The notes: generated by a model from the letters alone, not told the origin. A stretch of 64,000 nucleotides of DNA from Marnyiella aurantia (GCF_014041915.1 NZ_CP059472.1:992001-1056000); one strand, 5' to 3'. Counted from the stretch's first letter, positions 1-8,868 are shown. Numbers and translations: made by a program.

Positions 1-41
1 ATGTCTTTTCCAATCAAGATTGCCGCTGCCCGCCGTTTCAT
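1..41 (-). CDS. Start of a gene running off the left edge (unknown product)
   Basis: On the minus strand an ATG at 41-39 overlaps the TGA stop of the LTA-synthase-like gene (ATGA overlap). It opens a frame with a basic N-terminus (MKRRAAAILIGKD) that is still open at the window edge. The 4-base overlap suggests translational coupling with the upstream gene. Only 13 residues are visible, so no function can be given. Confidence 0.4.
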   Translation of the reverse strand, partial: MKRRAAAILIGKD

Positions 42-1966
42 TTCAGTTTTCTGTTAATTACGCGGTCCATATAATCCTGGTACCAGCCTTTGACCAGTTT
101 CTCACCGGCAGCCGCTTTACGGTTGTTTACTTTACCCTTCAGATTGTTGTCCATATTCAGATCGTTGATATCATAAATACCGTGCACTTCCTTACCGTCA
201 AATCTGTAGATATAGTCATTGGTCATTATCTGGTTGTTCACAGCATCAGAATTTACGATGAAGGGCTCAAACTTTTGCTCCGACACCAGGCTTCTGCCCC
301 AACTGCGGATTTTTTTGTTATATCCAATCAGGTCGGCCAGGGTGGGGTAAATATCCATCTGTTGTGCCAGCTCCATATTTACTCCTTTCAGATTATACTC
401 CGGATTGGGCGAATAAAAAAGGATAGGTACGGCAAAACGGTTCATCATTTTCTCATACTCGGGATAATGAACTTTATTGGGATGATCTCCGGTTATGACG
501 AAGATAGTATTCTTAAACCAGGGCTTGCTTTTTACTGATTCAAAATATTTGCGGATCGCCATGTCCGTATACTGCATCGGGATGTGCATTTCTACGGAGC
601 CGGGGCGGAATTTACCTATGTATTTTTCCGGAACTGTAAAGGGATGATGTGATGAAGCTGTGAATACTGTAGACATAAACGGTTGCGTCTTGCCGGTATT
701 ATTGGCAAAATACTGCAGAAAAGGCTCGTCCCAGATCGCCCACATACCGTCAAAGTCCGCATCGTTATTGTATTCATTCTTCCCGAAATAATCTTTAAAA
801 CCTAAAATACCTGCAAAACCCTGGAATCCCATCGAGCCGTTAGGAGCCCCGTGATAAAACGATGTGTCGTAACCCAGCTCATTACACACTGAAACTATGC
901 TCTGAATCTTCTGATTGGAATAGGGTGAACTTGTAAACGCATCGGTTAAACTTGGGATTCCGGCAAGTATGCTGCTCATCCCGTGGATAGACTGCCGGCC
1001 ATTCGCATAGGAATTGGGGAAAATAAGACTTTCAGCGGCCAGACTGTCAATGAAAGGAGTGTAAGAAATATAATCATCAATATCCTTATGAGTGTTAAAT
1101 GCGCCGGAATATTCCCTGCCGAAAGATTCTACAATCAGTATCACAACATTAGGCCGGTTGGTCACCTTACGTGTATACTGCTTATAAGGATGGACATTTT
1201 GCTGTATAAATTCGTCATCAACATACTTAACAAGTTCAAAGTTATTGCTTCCGAGCGTACGGAAAAATGAGAAAACACTGTTCAGTACAAGATTAGCCTG
1301 CACCGGGTTTTTCACATGCCGGTTGGCATCTACAAGATTTATTGGACGGGTGGAATGTTTAAAATCTCCGCGTATCCCTCCCACGGCCAGCACTGCTGTT
1401 AAACACAATACAATTACCGACAAAATAAAGTAGGGAATCAACCTAACAGGTTTGCGCGCTTCAACCTTAACTTTACGGTAAAGCCAAACCCATACAGCCA
1501 TAATTACAGCAAACAGGATAAGTACAGAAGGATTCTGAAGTACAGAGACGAAAAACACCTTCATCAGGTTGGTTTCATGCTGCGCTACATGCATAGCTGC
1601 GGTAGTAAGCCTTGCCTGACTGAAACGGTAATAAATAAAATCGCCGAAATTCATTCCGTAAGCAATACCATTGGTAATGAAATAGACCCAGAACAGTATT
1701 TTCTGATAATAACCTTTGGTATTAATGACCAACGGCAGTAAGCTCAGCAGAATAAAGAGCGCATTTACATACAGGATTGCTGTTGTGTCAAAGGCTATGC
1801 CCCTGTAAGCTATATTAAAATAATCCGACAGGCTTTCTACTTTAATAAGATCACTGTTATAAAAATAGAAAAGCAGGCGCGCCACCTGATAAAAGAAATA
1901 CACGAGCAGAAGCCTGTAAGCCAGTACCAGCACTTCCCCGGACCTAAATTCCCTGAAAAAATTCAT
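38..1966 (-). CDS. LTA synthase-like membrane sulfatase-fold protein
   Basis: This 642-residue protein has about five hydrophobic segments in its first 200 residues, followed by an extracytoplasmic alkaline-phosphatase/sulfatase domain. Visible motifs are VESFGRE near residue 280 (metal-binding Glu), NGRQSIHG (likely nucleophile Ser) and ITGDHPNK near the C-terminus (metal-binding Asp-His). The architecture matches the LtaS/MdoB phosphoglycerol or phosphoethanolamine transferase superfamily. Gram-negative Bacteroidota are not known to make classical lipoteichoic acid, so the substrate is probably an envelope glycan or lipid (inference). The ATG sits 5 bases after a TAnnTTTG element. A downstream gene overlaps its stop. 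Confidence 0.88.
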   Translation of the reverse strand: MNFFREFRSGEVLVLAYRLLLVYFFYQVARLLFYFYNSDLIKVESLSDYFNIAYRGIAFDTTAILYVNALFILLSLLPLVINTKGYYQKILFWVYFITNGIAYGMNFGDFIYYRFSQARLTTAAMHVAQHETNLMKVFFVSVLQNPSVLILFAVIMAVWVWLYRKVKVEARKPVRLIPYFILSVIVLCLTAVLAVGGIRGDFKHSTRPINLVDANRHVKNPVQANLVLNSVFSFFRTLGSNNFELVKYVDDEFIQQNVHPYKQYTRKVTNRPNVVILIVESFGREYSGAFNTHKDIDDYISYTPFIDSLAAESLIFPNSYANGRQSIHGMSSILAGIPSLTDAFTSSPYSNQKIQSIVSVCNELGYDTSFYHGAPNGSMGFQGFAGILGFKDYFGKNEYNNDADFDGMWAIWDEPFLQYFANNTGKTQPFMSTVFTASSHHPFTVPEKYIGKFRPGSVEMHIPMQYTDMAIRKYFESVKSKPWFKNTIFVITGDHPNKVHYPEYEKMMNRFAVPILFYSPNPEYNLKGVNMELAQQMDIYPTLADLIGYNKKIRSWGRSLVSEQKFEPFIVNSDAVNNQIMTNDYIYRFDGKEVHGIYDINDLNMDNNLKGKVNNRKAAAGEKLVKGWYQDYMDRVINRKLK

Positions 1967-1971
1967 AGCGG

Positions 1972-1979
1972 CAAATTTA
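1972..1979 (-). promoter_or_regulatory. Bacteroidota -7 promoter element of the LTA-synthase-like gene
   Basis: TAAATTTG on the minus strand fits the Bacteroidota -7 consensus TAnnTTTG. It ends 5 bases before the ATG, which would give a very short or leaderless mRNA. Confidence 0.5.
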
Positions 1980-2023
1980 CATTAAATTAATATCCCGATT
2001 ACATATCAGGCAGCACGCTAAAG

Positions 2024-2052
2024 TTGATAACGGGATAAAAAGCTTATTTTTG
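2024..2052 (+). promoter_or_regulatory. Promoter of pssA (TTG and TATTTTTG)
   Basis: A TTG at 2024-2026 and TATTTTTG at 2045-2052, separated by 18 bases, fit the Bacteroidota -33/-7 promoter pattern. The pssA ATG begins 5 bases after the -7 box, so the transcript would be nearly leaderless. It is divergent from the promoter of the LTA-synthase-like gene. Confidence 0.55.
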
Positions 2053-2057
2053 CTGGT

Positions 2058-2771
2058 ATGGGTTTTCTGAAAACAAATCTCGCTAACATTTTTACGCTGG
2101 GGAATCTTTTTTCCGGCTCAATAGGTGTCATCCAATTACTCGACGGCAATTACGGTACAGCTGCAGTATGTATTATCATAAGCCTGATCCTGGATTTCTT
2201 TGACGGATTCATTGCCAGACTCACCAAAACAGCCTCTAACCTTGGTGGTCAGTTGGACAGCCTTGCAGATATGGTGAGTTTCGGATTACTGCCGGGAGTC
2301 GTGATGTACAAAGCACTGGAACCCTTCGGCTATGATTTCATGGGCATAATGCTGCCGTTCGAAATTAAGTATCTGGCCTTCTTCATCACTGTCTTCTCCT
2401 GTCTGCGACTTGCCATTTTCAATATTGATGATGAGCAGAAATACTATTTTAAAGGCCTAAATACGCCCTCCAACACCGTTTTGATCCTGGGACTTTACTA
2501 TGCTCATATGGAAAACGCAAGTTTCAGTTTCCTCTTTGAAAATCCGATGCTGCTTCTGCTTCTTACGGCGCTGTCCTCGTGGCTGCTTGTCAGTCCTCTG
2601 AAAATGGTTGCCATGAAGTTTAAATCAATGAGACCGGCAGATAATTATCCTAAGATCGCCTTATTAGTTGGTGGCATTCTGCTGCTTGTTATATTTGGAA
2701 CTGTGGGGATTCCTTTGGCAGTAGTTTACTATATGGTTATTTCAGTGATTTTCCGGAAACAGCTCAGATAA
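2058..2771 (+). CDS. pssA: CDP-diacylglycerol--serine O-phosphatidyltransferase
   Basis: This protein of 237 residues transfers phosphatidyl from CDP-diacylglycerol to L-serine, giving phosphatidylserine, the precursor of phosphatidylethanolamine. The CDP-alcohol phosphotransferase signature (D-G-x2-A-R-x8-G-x3-D-x3-D) is seen as DGFIAR...GGQLDSLAD around residues 50-72. The rest is multi-spanning hydrophobic sequence, as expected for an inner-membrane enzyme. Length is normal for the Bacteroidota type. The ATG follows a good promoter. It is followed after 24 bases by an exonuclease gene and may head a short operon. Confidence 0.93.
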   Translation: MGFLKTNLANIFTLGNLFSGSIGVIQLLDGNYGTAAVCIIISLILDFFDGFIARLTKTASNLGGQLDSLADMVSFGLLPGVVMYKALEPFGYDFMGIMLPFEIKYLAFFITVFSCLRLAIFNIDDEQKYYFKGLNTPSNTVLILGLYYAHMENASFSFLFENPMLLLLLTALSSWLLVSPLKMVAMKFKSMRPADNYPKIALLVGGILLLVIFGTVGIPLAVVYYMVISVIFRKQLR

Positions 2772-2795
2772 CGCTTTCTTATTAACAACAATACA

Positions 2796-3560
2796 ATGAA
2801 TTTAAAACTATATAAACCGCTCTGCATCTTCGATCTGGAAACCACCGGAACCAACGTGGCGAAAGACAGGATTGTTGAAATAAGCATACTGAAAGTTCAT
2901 CCTGATGCCTCGCGCGAGAGCCGTACATGGCTCGTAAACCCCGGCATGTACATCCCAAAGGAATCTACTGCCGTACATGGGATCAGTGATGACGATGTAA
3001 AAGATTCACCTAAATTTGCTGAAATCGCACCAAAGGTTATGGAAATGATCACAGGTTGCGACCTGGGAGGCTTTAACTCCAACAGGTTTGATGTTCCGCT
3101 GCTGGCTGAAGAGCTTCTGCGGTCAGGAATTGATTTTGACCTCAGTAAATTCAAACTGGTGGATGCACAGACCATTTTCCACAAAATGGAACCGAGAAAC
3201 CTTACAGCGGCCTATAAGTTTTACTGCCGCAAGGAACTTACGAACGCTCACTCGGCAGAGGCTGATGTACTGGCCACATTTGAAGTGCTTGACGCGCAGG
3301 TGGCCCATTATGAGGAATTGCCAAACGAAATTGCCGGACTGAGTGAATTTTCGCACCATTCAAGATTTGCGGACCTGGCGGGTTTTATCGCTTTTGATGA
3401 GGACGAGAAAGAGATTTTTACCTTCGGAAAATATAAAGGTCAGCGCGTGAAGGATGTTTTCCAGAAAGATCTGGGCTATTACGGCTGGATCCAGAATGCC
3501 GATTTTCCGCTGTATACCAAAAAGGTACTTACCGGCATCCAACTCAGAAGCAAATTTTAG
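2796..3560 (+). CDS. DnaQ-like 3'-5' exonuclease (DEDDh)
   Basis: This 254-residue protein is an RNase T/DNA polymerase III epsilon-type exonuclease. ExoI appears as FDLETTGT near residue 13, ExoII around NSNRFDVP (about residue 94) and ExoIII as HSAEADVLA (about residue 152), giving a DEDDh set. The C-terminal 50 residues carry FTFGKYKGQ, a short extra module common in Bacteroidota exonucleases of this group. No polymerase domain is present, so it may act in proofreading, repair or RNA trimming. The next gene starts 5 bases after its stop, suggesting cotranscription. Confidence 0.9.
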   Translation: MNLKLYKPLCIFDLETTGTNVAKDRIVEISILKVHPDASRESRTWLVNPGMYIPKESTAVHGISDDDVKDSPKFAEIAPKVMEMITGCDLGGFNSNRFDVPLLAEELLRSGIDFDLSKFKLVDAQTIFHKMEPRNLTAAYKFYCRKELTNAHSAEADVLATFEVLDAQVAHYEELPNEIAGLSEFSHHSRFADLAGFIAFDEDEKEIFTFGKYKGQRVKDVFQKDLGYYGWIQNADFPLYTKKVLTGIQLRSKF

Positions 3561-3565
3561 AGATC

Positions 3566-3988
3566 ATGGCTTCTTTGGTTAAATTCAAGTTTTACAGCAA
3601 CAGCATAGAGGCAAACCGCGACAAGCAGATTCTGGCGAATCACGGTATTGAAAGCTTTATTGCCAATGAGCAAACCATTCAGTCAGACTGGCTCCTGTCT
3701 CAGGCGCTGGGTGGCATACAGCTGCAGGTATTTGAAGATCAGAGGGAGAAAGCAGCTGAGATCCTGGAAAATTTCCTGCAGAATGATCAATCACGCCTCG
3801 ATGTGGAACACACTATCCCAAATCCTGAATTCGACATGGTTTGTCCCAAGTGCGGATCCAACCATCTTTACCGGGACGAGAACCCTGGTGGACTGTTCGG
3901 TATTTCGCTGCTTCTTATCGGGCTGCCGCTGAAAGGAAGGAGCAATATTTATCACTGCTATTACTGCGACCACGAATTCAAAGCTTAA
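3566..3988 (+). CDS. DUF2007-type putative signal-transducing protein with Cys pairs
   Basis: This 140-residue protein has an N-terminal half resembling DUF2007 (SNSIEANRDKQILANHGIES, then a segment near QALGGIQLQV). It ends with a zinc-ribbon-like part containing two Cys pairs, CPKCGS near residue 94 and CYYCDHEF at the end. DUF2007 proteins are thought to have a signalling role, but the function is unproven. It lies between an exonuclease and an FAH-family enzyme with gaps of 5 and 15 bases, so it is probably in the same transcript. Confidence 0.75.
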   Translation: MASLVKFKFYSNSIEANRDKQILANHGIESFIANEQTIQSDWLLSQALGGIQLQVFEDQREKAAEILENFLQNDQSRLDVEHTIPNPEFDMVCPKCGSNHLYRDENPGGLFGISLLLIGLPLKGRSNIYHCYYCDHEFKA

Positions 3989-4003
3989 AAACTACAGAAT
4001 ACT

Positions 4004-4612
4004 ATGAAAATCATTTGTATAGGCCGGAACTATGCGGAGCATGCCCGGGAACTTGGCAACGAGGTCCCGGAAAAACCTGTGATCTTTATAAAACCAGATT
4101 CGGCGGTTCTGAAGAAGGGTCTGGATTTTTATATTCCTGAATTCTCCACGGACATTCATTATGAACTGGAGGTTGTGCTTAAAATATCGAAAGTGGGGAA
4201 ATACATTCAGGCTGAAAGGGCCGGGGATTATTTCAGTGAAATTGGTCTGGGAATAGATTTCACTGCCCGCGACCTGCAAAGTGAACTGAAGGCGAAGGGA
4301 CTGCCCTGGGAACTTGCCAAAGGTTTTGACGGTTCCGCAGCACTCTCTAACTTTTATCCCAAAGGTGATTTCGACCTCAAAAACCTGAATTTTTCACTTA
4401 ACAGAAACAAAACCGAGGTACAGGCCGGGAATACCTCGATGATGCTGTTTTCACCGGAAGAAATCATCGCATTCGTTTCAAAGTACTTCACTCTGAAAAA
4501 AGGCGACCTTATTTTTACAGGCACTCCGAAAGGTGTGGGCAAAGTGGAAGAAAATGATATTCTGGAGGCATTTCTGGATGGACAGCGGGTAATGGATCTT
4601 AGAATTCAGTAA
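4004..4612 (+). CDS. Fumarylacetoacetate hydrolase family protein
   Basis: This 202-residue protein has the short single-domain form of the FAH family. Visible motifs are CIGRNYAEHARELGN at the N-terminus, KPDSAV near residue 35, HYELEVVL (metal-binding Glu residues) near residue 51, GIDFTARDLQ near residue 85 and FTGTPKGVG near the C-terminus. The family includes acylpyruvate hydrolases, oxaloacetate decarboxylases/tautomerases and catechol-pathway enzymes. The substrate cannot be decided here. No aromatic-degradation genes are nearby, which favours a housekeeping acylpyruvase or oxaloacetate role (inference). Confidence 0.87.
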   Translation: MKIICIGRNYAEHARELGNEVPEKPVIFIKPDSAVLKKGLDFYIPEFSTDIHYELEVVLKISKVGKYIQAERAGDYFSEIGLGIDFTARDLQSELKAKGLPWELAKGFDGSAALSNFYPKGDFDLKNLNFSLNRNKTEVQAGNTSMMLFSPEEIIAFVSKYFTLKKGDLIFTGTPKGVGKVEENDILEAFLDGQRVMDLRIQ

Positions 4613-4670
4613 TTGGACCTGCATCTTTCGCAAAAATTACTTAACTTTAAACTACAAAATTTTTTGCATC

Positions 4671-5108
4671 ATGGTTAATATCGTTTTACCGATTGATTTT
4701 ACAGAGACAGCAGATGTGCTTATAGCGGGGGCAGTTAAGTTTGCTAAAGAAAACAGAGGGAAAATCTTTCTGATTCATGTGGCTCCATCAGATATTGGTT
4801 TCGCCATCGGTGATATGGGTTTTCAGTATTTTCCCGAAGTAGAGCAGAACGAAATTAATGAGGAACTGAAACAACTGGACCGCATGCAGCAACAGATAAC
4901 ATCCCAGGGTGTGGAGTGTGAACATTTGCTTCGCCAGGGTATTGCCAGAGATATTATTCTGGAATATGCAGCGGAGAAAAATGCTTCATATATTGTAATG
5001 GGTTCGCACGGCCGCAGTGGCATTTATGATGTTTTTGTAGGTAGCCTGACCAAAGACCTGACTAAAAGTTCGCCTGTTCCTGTATTAGTGATTCCCTGTC
5101 ATAAGTAA
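4671..5108 (+). CDS. Universal stress protein (UspA family)
   Basis: This 145-residue single Usp domain starts with VLPIDFTE. It contains the ATP-binding pattern G-2x-G-9x-G-S/T as GSHGRSGIYDVFVGS near residues 110-124, followed by the usual PVPVLVIP tail. Members bind ATP and modulate stress survival. The ATG lies about 30 bases after TAACTTTA, a near-match to the -7 element, and the gene ends at a strong bidirectional terminator. It appears to be a single-gene transcript. Confidence 0.88.
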   Translation: MVNIVLPIDFTETADVLIAGAVKFAKENRGKIFLIHVAPSDIGFAIGDMGFQYFPEVEQNEINEELKQLDRMQQQITSQGVECEHLLRQGIARDIILEYAAEKNASYIVMGSHGRSGIYDVFVGSLTKDLTKSSPVPVLVIPCHK

Positions 5109-5134
5109 GTTAAGCAGATAAACTCAACAAAAAT

Positions 5135-5167
5135 AAAAACCCGCTTTTCCTGGAAAAACGGGTTTTT
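5135..5167. terminator. Bidirectional intrinsic terminator (usp / DUF6341 gene)
   Basis: A 9-bp stem (AAAAACCCG / CGGGTTTTT) has A and T tracts on either side. It lies between the convergent ends of the usp gene and the small DUF6341-like gene and can serve both. Confidence 0.8.
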
Positions 5168-5184
5168 ATCTATAATCAATTTAT

Positions 5185-5415
5185 TTAACCTTTCTTGTAA
5201 ATTTCAGTGTCGTAATAAGGACGTTTTACCTTAGAAGGAGACTTGTAATCCCTGTCTTTGTTATTTCCCAAAGGAACAACAAGCTCCCAGCACCAATAAA
5301 TGAAAATGATTGATGCAACGATGAAAAGTATCCAGTTCAAGACATAACCGAAAGCTTCAAAAAAACCAAAGGCCCAGGTGAAAACATCGCTTAAGAAGAG
5401 GAATATAGACGTCAT
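5185..5415 (-). CDS. Small membrane protein, DUF6341-like
   Basis: This 76-residue protein has two hydrophobic stretches (around residues 5-22 and 25-50) and a charged lysine-rich C-terminal tail containing DYKSPSKVKRP. The start is taken at the ATG ending at 5415 (MTSIFLFLS). An in-frame upstream alternative codon would add ten residues of unlikely sequence. Pairing with a divergent DUF6427-type membrane gene is the usual arrangement in Flavobacteriia. Function is unknown. Confidence 0.72.
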   Translation of the reverse strand: MTSIFLFLSDVFTWAFGFFEAFGYVLNWILFIVASIIFIYWCWELVVPLGNNKDRDYKSPSKVKRPYYDTEIYKKG

Positions 5416-5432
5416 TATTTTCTTTTTTAGAT

Positions 5433-5440
5433 TAACTTTG
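5433..5440 (+). promoter_or_regulatory. -7 promoter element of the DUF6427 gene
   Basis: TAACTTTG matches the Bacteroidota -7 consensus TAnnTTTG and lies 16 bases before the ATG at 5457, in the 41-base space between divergent genes. Confidence 0.45.
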
Positions 5441-5456
5441 CACAAATTTAAGAAAA

Positions 5457-6353
5457 ATGTTCAGATTACTTTCAAAAGAAAGCAATATTTTTTCAATCCC
5501 CGTCTATATTGGTTTCCTGCTTTTGTCTGTAGTTGCATTTAATGTTTTTAGCCTCAACAGTTTATCGCTGATACCCACCCTTATAACAGTTGCAGGAATC
5601 GCGCTGGGATACTTTGGATTCAATACAATCGGTCTGACCTACCAAACCCATCTGCCACTCTTTCTTTACACATTTTTTATTTTTGCGTTCTTCCCCGGCG
5701 GACTGGACATTGGAATTGCGGTAGCACTGTTTACCAACTCGTTCCTTATCCTCATTATGACAAGTATGAATGATGATTTCAGGCGGAAATCCTACCTTAT
5801 TGTGGGCGCTATTCTGGCCGTAAATTATATATTCCTGCCGGCTACATGGCCCATGGCTATATTTGCTCTGTTCCATATTCTTGGAACGTCTAACCGAATC
5901 GGCCTGCATATTTTCCGCCTGATTTACGGAGTGATCCTAATTGCTTTGAGTTACTTCCCGGTTATGAATTTCATGGGCTATCATTCATGGAATGATGCCT
6001 ACTTCCCTTTTACAGCATTTAAATTTCACAGGGAATATGACCAACTTCTTTATCTCCTGCCTGTGATGCTAATGATGGCGTATGCCATTTTTGACCACTT
6101 TATACATTACAACAAGAAAAGCCCGATCAGCAAATTTAAATATTCCTTCATGCTCCTTTTCTTTATCGCACAGCTAATCACCGTTGTGCTTTACATGGGA
6201 AACCACTATGAATACCTTTTGCTGCTGGCGCTGCCGGCAAGCATCATATTAAGCCGTTTTCTGCGTTTCACCAAAAGAGAGTGGCAGAAAGAACTGGGCC
6301 TGTGGATAATCATTGGATGTGTGATTGCCTTTAAAATTGCCGGCTATCAATAA
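5457..6353 (+). CDS. DUF6427-like polytopic membrane protein
   Basis: This 298-residue, very hydrophobic protein has about eight to ten predicted membrane spans and no soluble domain. It resembles the DUF6427 family of Bacteroidota membrane proteins, whose function is unknown. It is divergent from a DUF6341-like gene and followed 11 bases later by the DUF3109 gene, with which it is probably cotranscribed. Confidence 0.75.
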   Translation: MFRLLSKESNIFSIPVYIGFLLLSVVAFNVFSLNSLSLIPTLITVAGIALGYFGFNTIGLTYQTHLPLFLYTFFIFAFFPGGLDIGIAVALFTNSFLILIMTSMNDDFRRKSYLIVGAILAVNYIFLPATWPMAIFALFHILGTSNRIGLHIFRLIYGVILIALSYFPVMNFMGYHSWNDAYFPFTAFKFHREYDQLLYLLPVMLMMAYAIFDHFIHYNKKSPISKFKYSFMLLFFIAQLITVVLYMGNHYEYLLLLALPASIILSRFLRFTKREWQKELGLWIIIGCVIAFKIAGYQ

Positions 6354-6364
6354 ATTTTACGAAC

Positions 6365-6949
6365 ATGATACAGATTGACGATAAATTAATTTCTGAGGAA
6401 ATATTTTCCGAAGAATTTGTTTGCAACTTAACCAAATGTAAGGGTGCCTGCTGCGTAGAAGGCGATGTGGGCGCACCACTGGATAAGGAGGAGACCAAAA
6501 TCCTTGAAGATATTTTTGATAAGGTAAAACCTTACCTGCGCCCCGAAGGTGTAAAAGCACTGGAAGAACAGGGAACCTGGACCATAGATCCGCATGACGG
6601 TGATTATGTAACTCCTATGGTAAACGGTGCCGAATGTGCCTATGTGATCTTTGACGACAGAGGAATTACCAAGTGCGGAATCGAGAAGGCGTATGAGGAC
6701 GGTGCTGTAGTTTGGCAAAAACCGATTTCCTGCCATCTCTACCCGATCCGTGTAACCGAATACTCCACTTTTACGGCGCTGAACTATCACGAATGGCCAA
6801 TTTGCAGTGATGCCTGTGTTTTGGGCAAAGAATTGCAGGTACCTGTTTACAAATTCCTGAAAACACCGTTAATCCGTAAGTATGGTGAAAACTTCTACCT
6901 TACACTTTCGGAAGCTGCGGAAGAATGGAAGAAGGAATTCAGCAGCTGA
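6365..6949 (+). CDS. DUF3109 family protein (Cys-rich)
   Basis: This 194-residue protein has conserved cysteines in CNLTKCKGACCVEG near residue 20, a single Cys in KCGIEKA, CHLYPIR near residue 124 and ICSDACVLG near residue 145. This Cys spacing resembles the YkgJ/Fe-S or zinc-binding type clusters, and the family is DUF3109. It is probably a metal-cofactor protein, but the reaction is unknown. It lies 11 bases after a membrane-protein gene and 22 bases before mgtC. Confidence 0.82.
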   Translation: MIQIDDKLISEEIFSEEFVCNLTKCKGACCVEGDVGAPLDKEETKILEDIFDKVKPYLRPEGVKALEEQGTWTIDPHDGDYVTPMVNGAECAYVIFDDRGITKCGIEKAYEDGAVVWQKPISCHLYPIRVTEYSTFTALNYHEWPICSDACVLGKELQVPVYKFLKTPLIRKYGENFYLTLSEAAEEWKKEFSS

Positions 6950-6971
6950 AGAATTAACTAAATAAGATTTG

Positions 6972-7616
6972 ATGTCTGAACATTTTGAACTCCTTGATGT
7001 ATATAAAGCACTGTTCTCGGTAGCCGCAGGACTGATTTTGGGCTTCGAGCGGGAGATGAAAGACAAGTCTGCAGGACTGAAGACCATTACGGTGATTTGC
7101 CTTGGTTCCACCCTTTTTTCCATCCTTTCCTACAAACTTTCCGGCGTTGGCGACCCAACCAGGATTGCCTCCTACATTGTAAGCGGTATAGGCTTTCTGG
7201 GCGCCGGCGTTATCTTCAAGGAAGGTTTTAATGTGTATGGCCTTACAACAGCCGGTGTAATCTGGATTGCCGCTGCCGTGGGAATGTCTATTGGTTTTGG
7301 TGAAATTTATATGGCTTTCACATTTCTGTTAGCAGCGATGATTGTGATCAACACCGCAAAATATTTCACCAGCAGTTTGATGCCGCAGCATCACAGCAAA
7401 ATTCTGAAACTTAAGATATCCTCAGAAAATTTTTCAGGCAAGTCTGGAATTGTAAGCGAGATTGCAAATATAGCTCGGGAAGCCAACGAAATAGGCCTGG
7501 AAAAAGAAGGGGAAAGCCTGACACTGACACTGGAAATATTTATCTCGGCTAAGGAACTGGGCAGGCTTGAAGACTATCTTGTTAAGAACAGGGATTTGCA
7601 GTATTTCAGTTTCTAA
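6972..7616 (+). CDS. MgtC/SapB family membrane protein
   Basis: This 214-residue protein starts with amphipathic and hydrophobic segments carrying the MgtC/SapB signatures GLILGFEREMKDKSAGLKT and GIGFLGAGVIFKEG, with five or so membrane spans in the first 135 residues. A soluble ACT-like tail follows. The family is linked to magnesium homeostasis and intracellular survival. I choose the ATG at 6972 over the adjacent TTG. The last 122 coding bases plus the terminator are repeated about 5 kb downstream at the far side of an island. Confidence 0.88.
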   Translation: MSEHFELLDVYKALFSVAAGLILGFEREMKDKSAGLKTITVICLGSTLFSILSYKLSGVGDPTRIASYIVSGIGFLGAGVIFKEGFNVYGLTTAGVIWIAAAVGMSIGFGEIYMAFTFLLAAMIVINTAKYFTSSLMPQHHSKILKLKISSENFSGKSGIVSEIANIAREANEIGLEKEGESLTLTLEIFISAKELGRLEDYLVKNRDLQYFSF

Positions 7617-7706
7617 GATAATTGGAAACAGCTGTTTCAAAAACAAAATCCGTCCGGCAGTAAACTGCCGGACGGATTTTTTAAAATAAGCTTTATAGTA
7701 TATTAT
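7495..7706 (+). repeat. Direct repeat copy A: mgtC 3' end, terminator and tig-side spacer
   Basis: This 212-base segment is repeated at 12554-12765. By eye the 122 coding bases are identical and seven mismatches all fall after the mgtC stop. The intervals from the stop to the ATATTAT that ends the repeat are equal in both copies (84 bases). In this copy the sequence is interrupted right after ATATTAT by an IS element. Beyond the IS, the tig-side sequence resumes at 8937. Confidence 0.9.
7645..7682. terminator. Intrinsic terminator after mgtC
   Basis: A perfect 16-bp stem (7645-7660 with 7665-7680) and a 4-base loop (TAAA) are followed by a T tract. The same hairpin is present in the second copy before tig. 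It is symmetrical enough to act on both strands. Confidence 0.88.
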
Positions 7707-7754
7707 AAAATACCTCGACATCACTAGACCACTTTTGATCATTTCTTAGTTGAA

Positions 7755-8578
7755 TCAGGCTGCCGTTTTATACATACTAGCTGGCTTTTTTCTATCAATT
7801 CCCTGATGGGCTTTGTAATGATATTTTTCAATCCATTTTTTAATACCAATAAAAAGGTCAATGCCGGATTCTGCAGGATTTAAATAGATGTGCTGATACT
7901 TATAGTTCGCCAAAATCGTTCGATATAAATGTTGTCCAGCGCGCGTCCTTTGCCATCCATACTTATTTGGATATGCTGGTCTTTGAGATACTCAACGTAC
8001 TCTCTGCAGGTAAATTGGCTGCCCTGATCACTGTTCAGGATCGATGGTTTACCGTGGTCCCGGATCGCATCTTTTACTACCCTTAGAGAGGAATCGGCAT
8101 CGAGCGAGTTACTCAGTCCCCAGCCAACGATATAGCGGCTGTAAACATCGATAATTGCTGTTAGATACATAAATCCCTTTGCCATGGGAATGTAAGTAAT
8201 GTCAATCTCCCAAACCTGATTTTTCTCCGTTATAGCGAGATTCCGAAGCAAATAGGGGTAAATATATTCGTTCTTTTTCCATTGCGTTAAATGCCTGCGG
8301 GGATAGATTGGTTTGATGCTAGCCAATCTCATCAGCCGTCTTACACGCTCATAACCAATGTGGATTCCCCTGTCCTCCAGCATGGATTGCATGGTCAGGA
8401 CTCCGGCAGTGGGTTCTTCCAGGATATGCTTGTCCATGATCTCCATGATTTCCAGATTCACCTGCGGTTCGCCTTTGGGCTCATAGTAAAATCCGGAACG
8501 GTTTATTTCTAGAACCTCACATTGTTTACGGATACTCAGAGCATGTTTGCGGTCAATTAAAAGCTTGGAATCAATCAT
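7755..8578 (-). pseudogene. IS3-family transposase OrfB, frameshifted near its 3' end
   Basis: The frame encodes an HTH_21-type N-terminus and an rve integrase core. DDE residues lie in WEIDITYIP, LNSDQGSQF and IYIERFWRT. The frame then ends early in SISTSI. Reading one base later from about 7900 restores a normal IS3 C-terminus (YQHIYLNPAESGIDL through AHQGIDRKKPA) that stops at 7755. The simplest cause is loss of one A where ATAAAG would be expected. The intact protein would be about 275 residues, the usual OrfB size. The start overlaps the orfA stop (ATGA). Confidence 0.85.
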
Positions 8579-8868
8579 AGACCTAACCTGGATAAACTTT
8601 TTTTTAAAAAGTCTTTCTCCATCTGTAATTCCCCTATCTTGGAATACAGCTTATCCACATCCACATCGTTACCAGAGGTCGATGATTTGGTTTTCTGCTC
8701 AAATACAAGCGAGGAGTTCTCCAAAAACTCCTGCTTCCATTGCGAGATCTGATTGGGATGCAAATCAAACTTAACGGCCAGTTCTGAGAGTGTTTGCCGC
8801 TCTTTCAGTGCCTCAACGGCAACTTGTGCCTTGAAAGAGGAATCGAATTTTCTTCTGCTTCTTTTCAT
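8575..8868 (-). CDS. IS3-family transposase OrfA
   Basis: This 97-residue protein has the start chosen at MKRSRRKF, because the upstream in-frame residues are low-complexity and lie close to the IS end. It has an HTH_Tnp_1 domain (SSFKAQVAVEALKE, DLHPNQISQWKQEF) and a C-terminal leucine-zipper-like segment (LYSKIGELQMEKDFLKKSL). It overlaps orfB by 4 bases. In this family OrfA and OrfB normally cooperate, and the fused OrfAB made by frameshifting is the active transposase. Confidence 0.88.
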   Translation of the reverse strand: MKRSRRKFDSSFKAQVAVEALKERQTLSELAVKFDLHPNQISQWKQEFLENSSLVFEQKTKSSTSGNDVDVDKLYSKIGELQMEKDFLKKSLSRLGL